Below, piece after piece: positions 28,386 to 37,685 of a DNA stretch of 64,000 nt. How positions within the stretch are numbered: position 1 is the first letter of the stretch; every line of letters begins with the position of its first letter. The DNA is from Bradyrhizobium sp. CCBAU 53338 (GTDB lineage: Bacteria > Pseudomonadota > Alphaproteobacteria > Rhizobiales > Xanthobacteraceae): contig NZ_CP030048.1 in NCBI RefSeq assembly GCF_015291665.1, forward strand, positions 1,736,001 through 1,800,000, read 5' to 3'. Position numbers and translations under genes: made by a program. Below the pieces are notes generated by a model. It made no database searches and was not told the DNA's origin. It saw only the letters and a program-made list of their open reading frames with translations.

Positions 28386-29274
28386 CCGCTACATCACGCC
28401 ATTCCGCCACGACGGGTCCGGCAAGTTCCACCTGAAGGACTACAAGACCAACGATAGGGGCGATCTGGACAAGGACGCGGCGCAAGACATTCTCGACGCC
28501 AACAAGAAGCGGCTGATCGAGTTTCAGGAGAGGCTCTACGCCCAGGACCGCTGGTCGGTGCTGATCGTGTTCCAGGCCATGGACGCCGGCGGCAAGGACA
28601 GCGCGATCAAGGCGATCTTCGAGGGCATCAATCCGCAGGGCTGCGACGTCCACGCCTTCAAGGCGCCGAGCAGCAAGGAGCTCGACCATGATTTTCTCTG
28701 GCGCCATGTGATTGCGCTGCCCGAGCGGGGCAGGATCGGCATCTTCAACCGTTCCCATTACGAGGAGTGCCTGGTGGCGCGCGTGCACCCGGATATCCTC
28801 GCGAAGGAGAAGCTGCCCTCGAGGCTCGTCACCAAGAATATCTGGAAGGAGCGGTTCGAGGACATCTCCGCCTTCGAGCGCTATCTCTCCCGCAACGGCA
28901 CCGTGGTGCTGAAATTCTTCCTCAATCTCTCGAAGGAAGAACAGCGCAAACGCTTTCTCGACCGGCTCGAGGAGCCGGCCAAGCAGTGGAAGTTCTCGAT
29001 GGGCGACATCAAGGAGCGCGCGCTGTGGCCGCGCTACCAGGCGGTCTACCAGGACATCGTCCGGCACACGGCAACGGCTCATGCGCCCTGGTACGTCGTG
29101 CCCGCCGACCACAAATGGTTCGCCCGCGTCGTGATCGGCTCGGTCATTGTCGCGGAGCTGGAAAAGCTGGACTTGCGCTTTCCCCGTGCAGACAAGGCTT
29201 CGCTGGCGGAGTTCGACAACGTGCGCGAGGCGTTGGAGCGGGAAGCGAAGGGGAACAAGAAGCGGGCGAAATGA
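28345..29274 (+). CDS. Polyphosphate kinase 2 family protein
   Basis: This enzyme transfers phosphate between polyphosphate and nucleotides. The 309-residue protein has the PPK2 Walker A variant FQAMDAGGKDSAIKAI near residues 75-90. The lid/Walker B region has GRIGIFNRSHYEE, followed by the conserved RKRFLDRLEEPAKQWKFS-like segment. The N-terminus starts inside the livM-like gene. A start further downstream would remove conserved residues only if placed beyond about residue 40. Class I versus class III (ADP or AMP preference) cannot be decided here. Co-transcription with the importer is likely from the overlap, but I see no functional link. Confidence 0.9.
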   Translation: MNKKPSKSLAQELDRYITPFRHDGSGKFHLKDYKTNDRGDLDKDAAQDILDANKKRLIEFQERLYAQDRWSVLIVFQAMDAGGKDSAIKAIFEGINPQGCDVHAFKAPSSKELDHDFLWRHVIALPERGRIGIFNRSHYEECLVARVHPDILAKEKLPSRLVTKNIWKERFEDISAFERYLSRNGTVVLKFFLNLSKEEQRKRFLDRLEEPAKQWKFSMGDIKERALWPRYQAVYQDIVRHTATAHAPWYVVPADHKWFARVVIGSVIVAELEKLDLRFPRADKASLAEFDNVREALEREAKGNKKRAK

Positions 29275-29470
29275 AAGGGCGCGAAACAACCCCATGCACA
29301 GTAGCCGGCGACACGGAATCAACGGCCTGGCGTCATCGTTCGGATTTTAAGAATTGTCGTTGACCCGTCGGGCAAAACACTGGCATAGTGCCATCATCGT
29401 CATCCTTGTGGTGGGGGCTCTGCGCCAAGGCAGCTCTCACCATTTTTGTGGAAGCAGCCCCACACCCTGA

Positions 29471-29498
29471 CCCTCTCCCCGCAAGAACGGGGAGAGGG
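29471..29498. repeat. CCCTCTCCCC palindrome
   Basis: CCCTCTCCCC (29471-29480) pairs perfectly with GGGGAGAGGG (29489-29498) over GCAAGAAC. It lies between the PPK2 gene and the convergent metallo-hydrolase gene, so it may serve as a bidirectional barrier. It belongs to the same repeat type seen elsewhere in the window. Confidence 0.7.
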
Positions 29499-29505
29499 AG
29501 GATAA

Positions 29506-30390
29506 TCAATACCCCCGGCCCCACCAATAGCAGAACCGCTCGACATTGGCCGGCAGGCCGGCCTCGTAATTCGCCCACTTCTCGTATTTCGGCAGCTTCA
29601 CCTCCTTCATCGCGGTGTCGAAGCATTTGCCGGCGTCGGCCGCCTTCTTCACCTCGGCCGAGAGATCCTCCATGTAGGCGATGTCGTCCGCGACATCCTT
29701 CTTGGTGCCGAGCCGGCCGCCGGCATTCGGATGGCCGGGGATCATGCGTTCCCAATCCAGCGAGGCCAGCTTCTTCAGCGAGGCGATATATTCCAGCGGC
29801 GAGGCGTTGTCGGGGATGTTGCGGAACTGGACGCTTTCGATCGGCGCGAAGTCGACGACGAAGACCAGCTTCTCCTTCGGCAGCCGCATCACCAGCGAAT
29901 TGTCGGAATGGTTGCGGCCGACATAGTCGAGCTCCAGCGTGGTGCCGCCGAGCGTGATCGTCTTGATGTCGTCGACCACCTGGTCCGGCATCACGATGTC
30001 GGCCAGGAGCGCGTTCTGCTTCTTGAGCTCGAGCAGCCGCTCCCGGGTGCGGCGATGCGCGATGAAGGTGGCGCCAAGGTCCTTGAAGGGCTGGCCGCCG
30101 GCGATGTGATCGTAATGGTGGTGGCTGTAGATGACGTATTTGATCGGCTTGTCGGTGACGGCCCTGATCGCGTCGATATAGGGTTTGGCGGGACGCAAGT
30201 AGGAGATCGGATCGGTCGCGATCACGCCCTTCGGCGTCACCACGAACATCGACTGATGGCCGCCATAGCGGAAGATGTAGACGTTGTCGGTGCCGTCGAC
30301 TTTTCTGGTCGAGGTCTGCGGCGGGGTCTGCGCGAAAGCGGATCCGGTGACGAGGGTCGCGAGAACGGCGATGCAGGATAATGCTTTCAT
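29506..30390 (-). CDS. Exported metallo-beta-lactamase-fold hydrolase
   Basis: The protein has 294 residues with a signal peptide ending near GSAFAQTPPQ. The zinc motif HHHYDHIAG lies in the first half, and a later GRNHSDNS segment provides another metal-binding His. Substrates of secreted members of this fold vary (lactones, thioesters, quinoprotein-associated proteins). The ATG at 30390 is chosen because it starts the signal peptide; an open frame 30 codons longer gives no sensible N-terminus. It is convergent with the PPK2 gene. No neighbour suggests the substrate. Confidence 0.85.
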   Translation of the reverse strand: MKALSCIAVLATLVTGSAFAQTPPQTSTRKVDGTDNVYIFRYGGHQSMFVVTPKGVIATDPISYLRPAKPYIDAIRAVTDKPIKYVIYSHHHYDHIAGGQPFKDLGATFIAHRRTRERLLELKKQNALLADIVMPDQVVDDIKTITLGGTTLELDYVGRNHSDNSLVMRLPKEKLVFVVDFAPIESVQFRNIPDNASPLEYIASLKKLASLDWERMIPGHPNAGGRLGTKKDVADDIAYMEDLSAEVKKAADAGKCFDTAMKEVKLPKYEKWANYEAGLPANVERFCYWWGRGY

Positions 30391-31099
30391 CTCTGGCTTT
30401 CTGAAAAAGGGATGGGGCGATGCGACGAGTATGATCTCTCGTACAAACGCTGCGAGAAGGGATTTATTCCGCGCTCTCACTCGGTCAGTCTGCCGCGGAA
30501 CAGGCGTGCAAATGTGATCCGCAGGCCGTTGATCCCGCTTGACAGTTTTATGTCACGGGAGGAGCATCACGATGGTCGCAGACAAGCGACGCGCAACGTC
30601 CACCTCATGAGCAAGGGGAGGTCTATGACTCCACCTCCGCAAATCCAGCCGCGTTAAGTGCGATGGAGCTCGTTCGGACTATCGCATAGCGGCGGAAACC
30701 GCGAACGGCACGCCGGGTAAAGGTCTAGAGGGCTGCATCAGTGAGGCAAAGCCCCTACCTGCCCGGCGCTGTGCGTTTTTGAACCTATCGCGTTGACGAT
30801 GCTATCTTCTGCACGCCGAAGAGATCGCCGAGCCATTGCTAGTAGACCGGCTGCTTCTCGTGCAGCGTGGCGCGGTTGTTGGGCGGGCCCCCCGATTTCC
30901 GATCAGCAACGTCGCATGCTTTTGCGACATCGACCACACGGTTCCCTCCGGTCTGCGTTGGCGGAAATGCCAAGAGAATGTCGCCTGATTGGCAAACTTC
31001 CGACACAGGGACGGGGCGAATAGCCACGATCCGACATGACGCAGTGCTTCGCGCGGTCACGATTCCGCCGGCGCATTTCATTTATCCTGGGGAATCCGC
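30391..31099. other. Gene-free stretch upstream of the MscS gene
   Basis: About 700 bases without a convincing gene. Two tiny open frames of 12 and 16 codons (30572-30610 and 30607-30657) overlap as ATGA, and the first has GGGAGGA upstream. On the minus strand, 30839-31081 is open for 80 codons and reads somewhat protein-like near its end, but lacks a good start. I call none of these a gene. Confidence 0.5.
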
Positions 31100-33442
31100 G
31101 TGTCGAACAAGCTTGCCTCTGCGCTGCTCGCCGCCTTCTTTCTCGCCATCTCGTCTCTCGCCGCGGCTCGCGCCGAGCCGGTCAGGCCGGCCATGCCGGC
31201 CGCCAATCCTGCGGCCGCGCTGTCGCCAGACGACGCCAGGCGGGCGCTGGAAACGCTCCAGGACGACAAGAAGCGCACGCAGATGATCGACACCCTGCGC
31301 GCGATCGCGAATGCGTCCGGTCCGCAGCCGGCACCCGCGCCCGAGCAGAAATCGCCGATCCCGCTATCGGCCGACGGCCTCGGCGCGCAGCTTCTGCTCA
31401 CGGTGTCCGAGGAGATCGGCGAGATCTCGCGCGATGTTGCCGGGATGGCACGGACGCTCACGCATTTTCCGGCGTTCTACTACTGGATCGTGCGGACCGC
31501 GAATGACCCCGACGCCTACAATCTCCTGATCGAGATCGCCTGGAAGCTGGCGCTGGTGTTCGGCTGTGCGCTCGCGGCCGAGTGGGTTGGCGTCCGCCTG
31601 ATCCGGCGTCCGGTCGCGTTCCTCGAAGGGCGCGTGCCGCAAGCCGCGCGGCTGCCGATGCAGGCACTGCCCATTGCCGATCCACCGTCATCGGTCGCCG
31701 ATGTCACGCCCGCTCCCGAATTGCACAAGCGCCGGCACAGCCTCGCCCGCGTCTGGCAGACGTTGCTGCGGCTGCCCTTCGTGCTGGGACGGCTGCTGCT
31801 CGAACTGCTCCCGGTGGTCGTCTTCGTCAGCCTGGCGACTGCGCTGCTCGGAACGGAAATCGGCGAGCCCGCGACCGTGCGCCTCGTGATCCTTGCCGTC
31901 GTCAACGCCTACGCGTTCTCGCGCGGGCTCATCTGTGTCGTCCGCGCGCTGGCGGGGCCATTCGGCCTGTTTCCGGTGCGCGCCGAGACCGCGGCCTATG
32001 TCGAGATATGGGCGCGTCGCATCGTCGGCGTTGCCGTGACCGGTATCGCGTTCGCCAATGTGGCGCTTCTGCTCGGTCTGCACCGCGCCGGTTACGCCGC
32101 GCTCATTCGCATGGTGATGCTGGTCGTGCATCTCTTCGTCGTCGTCATCATCCTGCAATGCCGCCGCCAGGTCGCCGATGCCATCCGCGCGCCGGCGGAC
32201 AGGCAGGGGATCGCGGCGCGCCTGCGCAACCGCATTGCCGGCGGCTGGCATTATCTCGCCATCGCACTCGATCTGGCGATGTGGGCGGTCTGGGCGCTCA
32301 ACATCCGCAACGGTTATTCGCTGCTGCTGCAGTATTTCGTCGGGACCATCGCGGTGGTGCTGATCACGCGGGTCGCCATCATGGTGACGCTGGGCCTGAT
32401 CGACCGGGGCTTCCGTATCCAGCCGGAAATCCTGCAGCGCTTTCCGGGGCTCGAGGTCCGCGCCAACCGCTATCTGCCGCTGCTGCGCAAGATCGTTTCC
32501 AGCGTGATTGCCTTGATCGGCTTTGTCGCCGTGCTCGAGGTCTGGGGCGTCGATGCCATCGTCTGGTTCTATGGCGGCCAGATCGGCAGCCGGCTGCTCT
32601 CGGCGGTGGCGACGATCGGCGTTGCCGTATTCATCGCTGCGGCGATCTGGGAGGCCAGCAATGCGCTGCTGGACCGGCAGATCAACACGCTGTCGCGCGA
32701 CGGACACTATGCCCGTGCGGCGCGCCTGCGTACCTTCCAGCCGATGCTGCGCACGGCGCTGCTGTGCCTGATCGCCACCGTCGTCGGCCTCACCGCGCTC
32801 AGCGAAATCGGGGTCAATGTCGCGCCGCTGCTCGCGGGCGCCGGCATCGTCGGCATCGCCATCGGCTTCGGCTCGCAGAAGCTGGTGCAGGATCTCATCA
32901 CCGGCCTGTTCCTGCTGCTGGAGAACACGGTGCAGGTCGGCGACACCGTCAGCGTGTCGGGACTGTCGGGCGTGGTCGAGAACGTCTCGATCCGCACCAT
33001 CCGCCTTCGCGCCGGCGACGGCGCGGTGCACATCGTGCCGTTCAGCGCGGTGACGACCATCACCAATGCCAGCCGCGGCGCCGGCAACGCCTCCGTCAGC
33101 ATCAACGTCGCCTACAAGGAGGACACCGACCGCGCCGGCCAGATCCTCAAGGAGATCGTCGAGGAGATGCGCCGCGAGACGGAATTCCGCCCGCTGATCC
33201 GCGGCGACCTCGAGCTCTGGGGCATCGACAAGGTCGATGGCGCGATGGTGTCGATCGTCGGCCAGATCCGCTGCACCGAGGCCGGCCGCTGGCCGGTCCA
33301 GCGCGAATTCAACCGGCGCATGAAGCAGCGCTTCCAGCAGAACGGTATCGAGGTCGCATCCGCCACCCAGACCATCTTGATGCACGTTGCGCCACCGGCG
33401 GATCATGCCGGAAATCTCACGCCGCTGCGCGCCGCCGGATAG
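31100..33442 (+). CDS. Large mechanosensitive channel of the MscS family
   Basis: The 780-residue inner-membrane protein begins with a signal peptide (about 25 residues) and a soluble periplasmic region to about residue 130. Roughly ten or eleven transmembrane helices follow. The MscS core is at about residues 555-740. It contains the pore helix with the GAGIVGIAIGFGSQKLVQDL motif and the VQVGDTVSVSGLSGVVENVS beta domain. This is the layout of YbdG/YjeP/MscK-sized paralogues. It should release solutes on osmotic downshock. The start is GTG 31100, in frame with the signal peptide. Confidence 0.92.
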   Translation: MSNKLASALLAAFFLAISSLAAARAEPVRPAMPAANPAAALSPDDARRALETLQDDKKRTQMIDTLRAIANASGPQPAPAPEQKSPIPLSADGLGAQLLLTVSEEIGEISRDVAGMARTLTHFPAFYYWIVRTANDPDAYNLLIEIAWKLALVFGCALAAEWVGVRLIRRPVAFLEGRVPQAARLPMQALPIADPPSSVADVTPAPELHKRRHSLARVWQTLLRLPFVLGRLLLELLPVVVFVSLATALLGTEIGEPATVRLVILAVVNAYAFSRGLICVVRALAGPFGLFPVRAETAAYVEIWARRIVGVAVTGIAFANVALLLGLHRAGYAALIRMVMLVVHLFVVVIILQCRRQVADAIRAPADRQGIAARLRNRIAGGWHYLAIALDLAMWAVWALNIRNGYSLLLQYFVGTIAVVLITRVAIMVTLGLIDRGFRIQPEILQRFPGLEVRANRYLPLLRKIVSSVIALIGFVAVLEVWGVDAIVWFYGGQIGSRLLSAVATIGVAVFIAAAIWEASNALLDRQINTLSRDGHYARAARLRTFQPMLRTALLCLIATVVGLTALSEIGVNVAPLLAGAGIVGIAIGFGSQKLVQDLITGLFLLLENTVQVGDTVSVSGLSGVVENVSIRTIRLRAGDGAVHIVPFSAVTTITNASRGAGNASVSINVAYKEDTDRAGQILKEIVEEMRRETEFRPLIRGDLELWGIDKVDGAMVSIVGQIRCTEAGRWPVQREFNRRMKQRFQQNGIEVASATQTILMHVAPPADHAGNLTPLRAAG

Positions 33443-33944
33443 CGGCTCGGTCAAATTACCGCTTGCCTCGACGGTGCCTGCAGCCATTCCGGTCTGATGT
33501 CCGCAGCCTTCACGGCGGGCCGCCATCTCTCGATCCCGGCCATTTGAAAGGCGCCGAGGGCTGCGGGCGATTGCCGCTCGGCCTCCGTTGGAATGTCGGG
33601 AGCGGACGCAGGCCGTGTCGGCAAGGTCACCGCGAACGCCTTTGACGAAGATTGTCCGCGGCCTTGCTCCGCCTCTCCCGCAAGCACCCGGGGAGAGGGA
33701 GCCCAGTGCCGATGCCGCCGCATCGATCCGGATCATCGTCCGCAGACGCGCGTTCCGCGCTCCTCCCCATGAGGGTGAGTGCGTTGCTGCGTCAACTTTT
33801 GGTCGCGCGCAACCGCCGATCGATCGAGAAAATCTCGCTGCGGTGCGAGATCACAATCGGTGCCCGTGTCGCTCGGTGCTTGATCTCGCCTGAGCGCTGG
33901 CCGACAATGTTTGCCCTTCAATAAGAAACTCCCTGGGGGAATTC
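33443..33944. other. Gene-free stretch between the MscS and malic enzyme genes
   Basis: About 500 bases. They contain imperfect copies of the CCTCTCCC-type palindrome at about 33670-33700 and possible repeat debris. A minus-strand frame of 90 codons (33451-33723) reads partly protein-like but has no ribosome binding site, and its 5' half runs through the repeat. I do not annotate it. Confidence 0.5.
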
Positions 33945-35597
33945 GTGAATAAAGCTGCTCGGGTCGGCGCCCATTCGACCTCATCCGATTCCGCGCAAGG
34001 CATGACGCTGCTGCGCGATCCCCTGCTCAACAAGGGCACGGCCTTCACGGAGGCGGAGCGCGCTGCGCTCGGGCTGCGCGGCCTGCTGCCGCCTTGCGTG
34101 CTGACGATCGAGACGCAGGTCGAGCGCGTGCTGACCAATCTGCGTACGCTGCCGACCGATCTGGAAAAATATGTCGCGCTGAACGCGCTGCATGACCGCA
34201 ACGAAGCGCTGTTCTTCCGCGTCGTCGTCGACAATATCGACGAGATCCAGCCGATCATCTACACGCCGACAGTCGGGCTCGCCTGCCAGAAATACGGCCT
34301 GATCTTCCAGCGCCCGCGCGGCATGTTCATCTCCTCGCGCGATCGCGGCCAGATCGCCGAGATCCTGAAGAACTGGCCCTATCCCGCCAAGCTGATCGTC
34401 GTCACCGACGGCGAGCGCATCCTGGGGCTCGGCGATCTCGGCGCCAATGGCATGGGCATTCCGGTCGGAAAGCTCTCGCTCTATTCGGCCTGCGCCGGCG
34501 TGCATCCCGAGCAATGCCTGCCCATCGTGCTCGACGTCGGCACCAACAACGAGGAGCTGCTGGGCGATCCCTACTATCTGGGTCTGCGCGAGCGGCGACT
34601 CTCCGGCGAGGCCTATGACAGCTTCGTCGACGAGTTCATGACCGCCGCGCGAAAGACGTTTCCGGGCGTGCTGATCCAGTTCGAGGATTTCGCCAACCAT
34701 GCCGCGTTCAAGCTGCTGCACAAGTACCGGGACGATGCCTGCGTCTTCAACGACGACATCCAGGGCACCGCGGCGGTCGCGCTCGCCGGCCTGTTCTCGG
34801 CGCTCAAGGTGAGCGGCGGCAAGCTCAGGGATCAGCGCATCCTGTTCCTGGGCGCCGGCGAGGCGGCAACCGGCATTGCCGATCTCGTCGTCTCCGCGAT
34901 GATGGCGGAGGGGGCAACCGAGGCCGATGCGCTCCGGCGCAACTGGCTGGTCGACTCCCGCGGTCTCGTCGTCAGCGGCCGCGACGGCCTGCACGGCCAC
35001 AAGCTCCGCTATGCCCATACCGACCAGGCGCCGATCTCCGACTTCCTCACCGCGATCAAGACGCTGAAGCCGACGGCGATCATCGGCGTCGCCGCGGTCG
35101 GCGGCGCCTTCACGCCCGACGTGCTCAAGGCGATGGCGGAGCTCAACGAGCAGCCGATCGTGTTCGCGCTGTCCAACCCGACCTCGAAGGCGGAGTGCTC
35201 GGCGGAAGACGCCTATCGCTATACCGGGGGACGCGCGCTGTTCGCCTGCGGCAGCCCCTATGATCCGGTCAAGCTCAACGGCCGCACCTTCGTGCCGCGC
35301 CAGGGCAACAACTCCTACATCTTCCCCGGCGTGGGGCTCGGCGTCATCGCCAGCCGCTCGCGGCTCGTGACCGACGAGATGTTCATGGCGGCGGCTCATA
35401 CGCTCGCCGATTGCGTCGGCAAGGAGGATCTCGATCAGGGAAGCCTCTACCCGGCGCTGCCGCGCATCCGCGAAGTCTCGGCCCGCATTGCGGTTGCTGT
35501 CGCCGATGTCGCCTACCAGCGGGGGCTCGCCGACGGACCCGCGCCCAACGACGTGAAAGGCCTGGTCCAGTCGCAGATGTACGAGCCGAAATACTGA
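33945..35597 (+). CDS. NAD-dependent malic enzyme (malate to pyruvate)
   Basis: Malic enzyme decarboxylates malate to pyruvate and links the TCA cycle with gluconeogenesis. The 550-residue single-domain protein matches the SfcA/MaeA type rather than the long MaeB chimera. Motifs are NIDEIQPIIYTPTVGLAC with the catalytic Tyr, DRGQIAEILKNWPYPA, the metal-binding QFEDFANHAAFKLL and the dinucleotide motif FLGAGEAATGIADL. The start GTG 33945 follows CTGGGGGAATTC. NAD preference is inferred from the subfamily. In rhizobia NAD malic enzyme is needed for dicarboxylate-fuelled nitrogen fixation, which I note only as background for the family. Confidence 0.94.
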   Translation: MNKAARVGAHSTSSDSAQGMTLLRDPLLNKGTAFTEAERAALGLRGLLPPCVLTIETQVERVLTNLRTLPTDLEKYVALNALHDRNEALFFRVVVDNIDEIQPIIYTPTVGLACQKYGLIFQRPRGMFISSRDRGQIAEILKNWPYPAKLIVVTDGERILGLGDLGANGMGIPVGKLSLYSACAGVHPEQCLPIVLDVGTNNEELLGDPYYLGLRERRLSGEAYDSFVDEFMTAARKTFPGVLIQFEDFANHAAFKLLHKYRDDACVFNDDIQGTAAVALAGLFSALKVSGGKLRDQRILFLGAGEAATGIADLVVSAMMAEGATEADALRRNWLVDSRGLVVSGRDGLHGHKLRYAHTDQAPISDFLTAIKTLKPTAIIGVAAVGGAFTPDVLKAMAELNEQPIVFALSNPTSKAECSAEDAYRYTGGRALFACGSPYDPVKLNGRTFVPRQGNNSYIFPGVGLGVIASRSRLVTDEMFMAAAHTLADCVGKEDLDQGSLYPALPRIREVSARIAVAVADVAYQRGLADGPAPNDVKGLVQSQMYEPKY

Positions 35598-35799
35598 GGC
35601 CCGGGGGTCACGGCCGGCCGATCGTCTCGCGCGTCGTATCGGACTGATTTACCGCTGATCTGTATCGATTCAGGACAGGCGACTGTGGTGGATTCATCAC
35701 AACCGCCGCCAAACGATGCTGGCCGCAAGGCCGCTTTCGTTCAGACAAGGTTCCGCCCTGATTGCCCACCGAAACTTGGGCGTGTTCGGAGGGCGCATC

Positions 35800-36324
35800 A
35801 TGTCTCGCTTTGCAAGTGCCGAAACGACCCTGCCTTCGGCGGCAACCTCGACGCGGTTGCTGCTTGCCGTCATCGGTGCCGCATCGCTCGCGGCATGCGC
35901 GCAATCGCCGGTCGGCCGCCAGAGGGCCGATCTTGCCACCACCAGCCGGCAGGCATCGGTCGAGCGCCCGCATCGCGTGGCGGCGCTGCATCCGCGGCCG
36001 ATCAGCCGGCCGCACGTCCACACAGATACGGTCGACGCGAAGCCGACCGCCTCGCATGGCGTGGCCAGCTTCTATTCGGACACCGAGACCGCGAGCGGCG
36101 AGAAGTTCGACAAGAACGAGATGACGGCGGCTCACCCCACATTGCCGTTCGGCACCAGGCTGCGCGTCACCGATGTCTCCTCCGGCCGCTTCGTGACCGT
36201 CAGGGTCAACGATCGCGGGCCCTTCGTCCGCGGACGCGTGGTCGACATCTCGCCGTCCGCGGCCGAGGCGCTCGGCATGGTCGACAAGGGCATCGCCAAC
36301 GTCCGGCTCGACGTCGTGCAGTAA
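35800..36324 (+). CDS. RlpA-like double-psi beta-barrel lipoprotein
   Basis: The 174-residue protein has a lipoprotein signal (LLLAVIGAASLAAC, lipidation at Cys). The C-terminal RlpA barrel runs from GVASFYSDTETASGEKF through MTAAHPTLPFGTRLRVTD to VNDRGPFVRGRVVDISPSAAEALG. RlpA proteins act at the septum on denuded peptidoglycan glycan strands or bind it. ATG 35800 is chosen since it places the lipobox near residue 35; an open frame upstream adds 28 codons with no signal peptide. The SPOR domain of long RlpA is absent. Confidence 0.88.
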   Translation: MSRFASAETTLPSAATSTRLLLAVIGAASLAACAQSPVGRQRADLATTSRQASVERPHRVAALHPRPISRPHVHTDTVDAKPTASHGVASFYSDTETASGEKFDKNEMTAAHPTLPFGTRLRVTDVSSGRFVTVRVNDRGPFVRGRVVDISPSAAEALGMVDKGIANVRLDVVQ

Positions 36325-36426
36325 GGGGCGGTTGATCGACACCGGCGGTGTCGCGTTTAACCGACTGTTAGCGGCTCTCCCGCACCATGGGCGCCCGGCC
36401 ATCCGGGGCTTTGGGGGAGACGGCGC

Positions 36427-36579
36427 TTGAACACGATCCAGCATCTCGAAGATCAGGCAGCGCGTGCCGAGCGACTTGCCAAACGGATCACGGATACGCC
36501 GACGATCGAAAAGCTCCTGACCTTCGCCGGCGAACGCCGCCGCGAGATCGAGGTCATCGCCGCCCGGCGACGCGCCTAA
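36427..36579 (+). CDS. Small conserved-looking protein with TTG start
   Basis: A 50-residue frame opens at TTG 36427, preceded by GGGGAGACGG. The product is charged and helical (LEDQAARAERLAKRI, then EKLLTFAGERRREIE) and lacks cysteines or membrane segments. I recall similar tiny proteins from Bradyrhizobium but cannot confirm that here. It is too short and has the wrong start codon for routine gene callers. Function unknown. Confidence 0.55.
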   Translation: MNTIQHLEDQAARAERLAKRITDTPTIEKLLTFAGERRREIEVIAARRRA

Positions 36580-36627
36580 CTTCCGTAAAACCATGCATTG
36601 AGCGCATTTGCCCTCGCCGAAAGGCGC

Positions 36628-36652
36628 GGAACTTCTTGTCGTCTCCGGCGTC
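36628..36652 (+). promoter_or_regulatory. Possible EcfG-type stress promoter
   Basis: GGAAC (36628-36632) is followed after 16 bases by CGTC (36649-36652). The general-stress sigma factor consensus in this group is GGAAC, 16-17 bases, CGTT. The single mismatch and the placement 30 bases before a small membrane-peptide gene make it a candidate only. Confidence 0.3.
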
Positions 36653-36682
36653 ATGTCACTCATGAACGTGGAGGAGGAAGTC

Positions 36683-36769
36683 ATGGGCTTTGGACGAGGT
36701 GCTTTGCTCTGGTTGCTGGGCGTGCCGCTGCCGATCATCCTGCTGCTGGCGATCTTCTGGCATCACTAG
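36683..36769 (+). CDS. 28-residue membrane peptide
   Basis: ATG 36683 has GGAGGAGG 5 bases upstream and opens a 28-codon frame. The product is one hydrophobic helix (LLWLLGVPLPIILLLAIFW) with a short polar start and two C-terminal His. A strong terminator follows 15 bases later, so the unit is a self-contained small transcript. Such peptides are frequent in rhizobia and have no known role. Confidence 0.7.
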   Translation: MGFGRGALLWLLGVPLPIILLLAIFWHH

Positions 36770-36783
36770 GAGCATGCCAAAGG

Positions 36784-36811
36784 AAAAGCGCCGCGGCAGC
36801 GGCGCTTTTTT
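36784..36811 (+). terminator. Rho-independent terminator after the membrane peptide gene
   Basis: AAGCGCCGC (36786-36794) pairs with GCGGCGCTT (36799-36807) over GGCA, flanked by AA on the left and TTTT on the right. It is a textbook intrinsic terminator just after the membrane-peptide stop. It may also act on minus-strand transcription, since A-runs lie on the other side. Confidence 0.9.
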
Positions 36812-36850
36812 GTTGCCTCCAATTTGAAGCGTCTCGCGAAGGCGATGCGC

Positions 36851-37156
36851 TCAGCTATGGCTCTCGACGAAATCGCTGAGATAGTCGGGCAGCGTCACCC
36901 CGTCGATGTCGCAGCGCGACTGGATCTCGCCCGCGACATCGGTCGAGATGTCCTTCATCCAGTGCTCGAGCGTGTTGAACGAGATCACCTTGATGGGATC
37001 GCTGAAGCAACCGGCGACGAGATCGTTGATCGTCGTGTCGAGATCGCTTCGCTCGACACGAATTTCGGTTGCCTCGTCGAGGCGATCGATCACCACGAAC
37101 AGGGTCTGGTCGGCGCCATAGGGCACGACCGGGGATGGCACGCCAGCTTCAAGCAT
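36851..37156 (-). CDS. Hypothetical protein (101 residues)
   Basis: The frame of 101 codons has normal composition, acidic overall, with no signal peptide or membrane helix. A stretch VVIDRLDEATEIRVERSDLDTT and a C-terminal GVTLPDYLSDFVESH are its most distinctive parts. It lies convergent to the small membrane-peptide gene. The next minus-strand gene lies 124 bases upstream. I do not recognise the family. Confidence 0.65.
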   Translation of the reverse strand: MLEAGVPSPVVPYGADQTLFVVIDRLDEATEIRVERSDLDTTINDLVAGCFSDPIKVISFNTLEHWMKDISTDVAGEIQSRCDIDGVTLPDYLSDFVESHS

Positions 37157-37280
37157 CTGAGATACTCACGTCTTGGCTTTCCGATCTCCGTTAACGGGAA
37201 AAACCGGAAGAAGGTTCCTGCCCGATCGCAAGAAGCAGACGAGAGGGTCGTACGCGTGAGGCGGCGGTGTTCGCATACAG

Positions 37281-37556
37281 TCAGAGAAATTCCCTCAACC
37301 GCGACAGCTCGATGACATGCTCGGGCGAGAGAACGTCCGTGACCAGCGGCGGCTGCGCCGCCGTGCGGATCTCATAGAGATGCCTGGTCGGCGCGGGCTT
37401 TGCCATGAACTCCGAGATGCAGGCGTCGAGCGTGCCTTCGCTCACCTGATACGGCTCGCGGTCCGGCCGGCGCTGATTTCCGAGTGACGGCCATTTTTGC
37501 AGTACGGCGAGCGCGCTGAAATCGACCTTTGAAGCCGAAGATGATGCGTCCCCCAT
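37281..37556 (-). CDS. Hypothetical protein (about 91 residues)
   Basis: Minus-strand frame ending at 37281. The start is taken at ATG 37556, because AGGGA lies just upstream and the first codons of the longer frame overlap nothing useful. The product is soluble-looking, with FSALAVLQKWPSLG and a C-terminal SPEHVIELSRLREFL helix. The gene is close to the 101-residue gene on the same strand. No family recognised. Confidence 0.6.
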   Translation of the reverse strand: MGDASSSASKVDFSALAVLQKWPSLGNQRRPDREPYQVSEGTLDACISEFMAKPAPTRHLYEIRTAAQPPLVTDVLSPEHVIELSRLREFL

Positions 37557-37685
37557 TGTCCCTGCCTCACGCAAAAAGGACCCCGGCACGCAAAGCCGGC
37601 GTGCCAGGGCCCATGACCCATCTGCATCTCAATGCCAGGTCGTGAGAACGCGCCGGCCGGGAAAAAGTTCCCGGCCGATGGCAAC

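Noticed and set aside
30839..31081. 80-codon minus-strand open frame before the MscS gene
   Set aside because: Composition is only partly protein-like, and start signals are absent.
33451..33723. 90-codon minus-strand open frame in the gap before malic enzyme
   Set aside because: Part of it reads protein-like, but no ribosome binding site is seen and its 5' half covers a palindromic repeat.
31688..33736. 682-codon minus-strand open frame
   Set aside because: It is antisense to the MscS gene, with the Asp/Arg/His-rich composition of a shadow frame.
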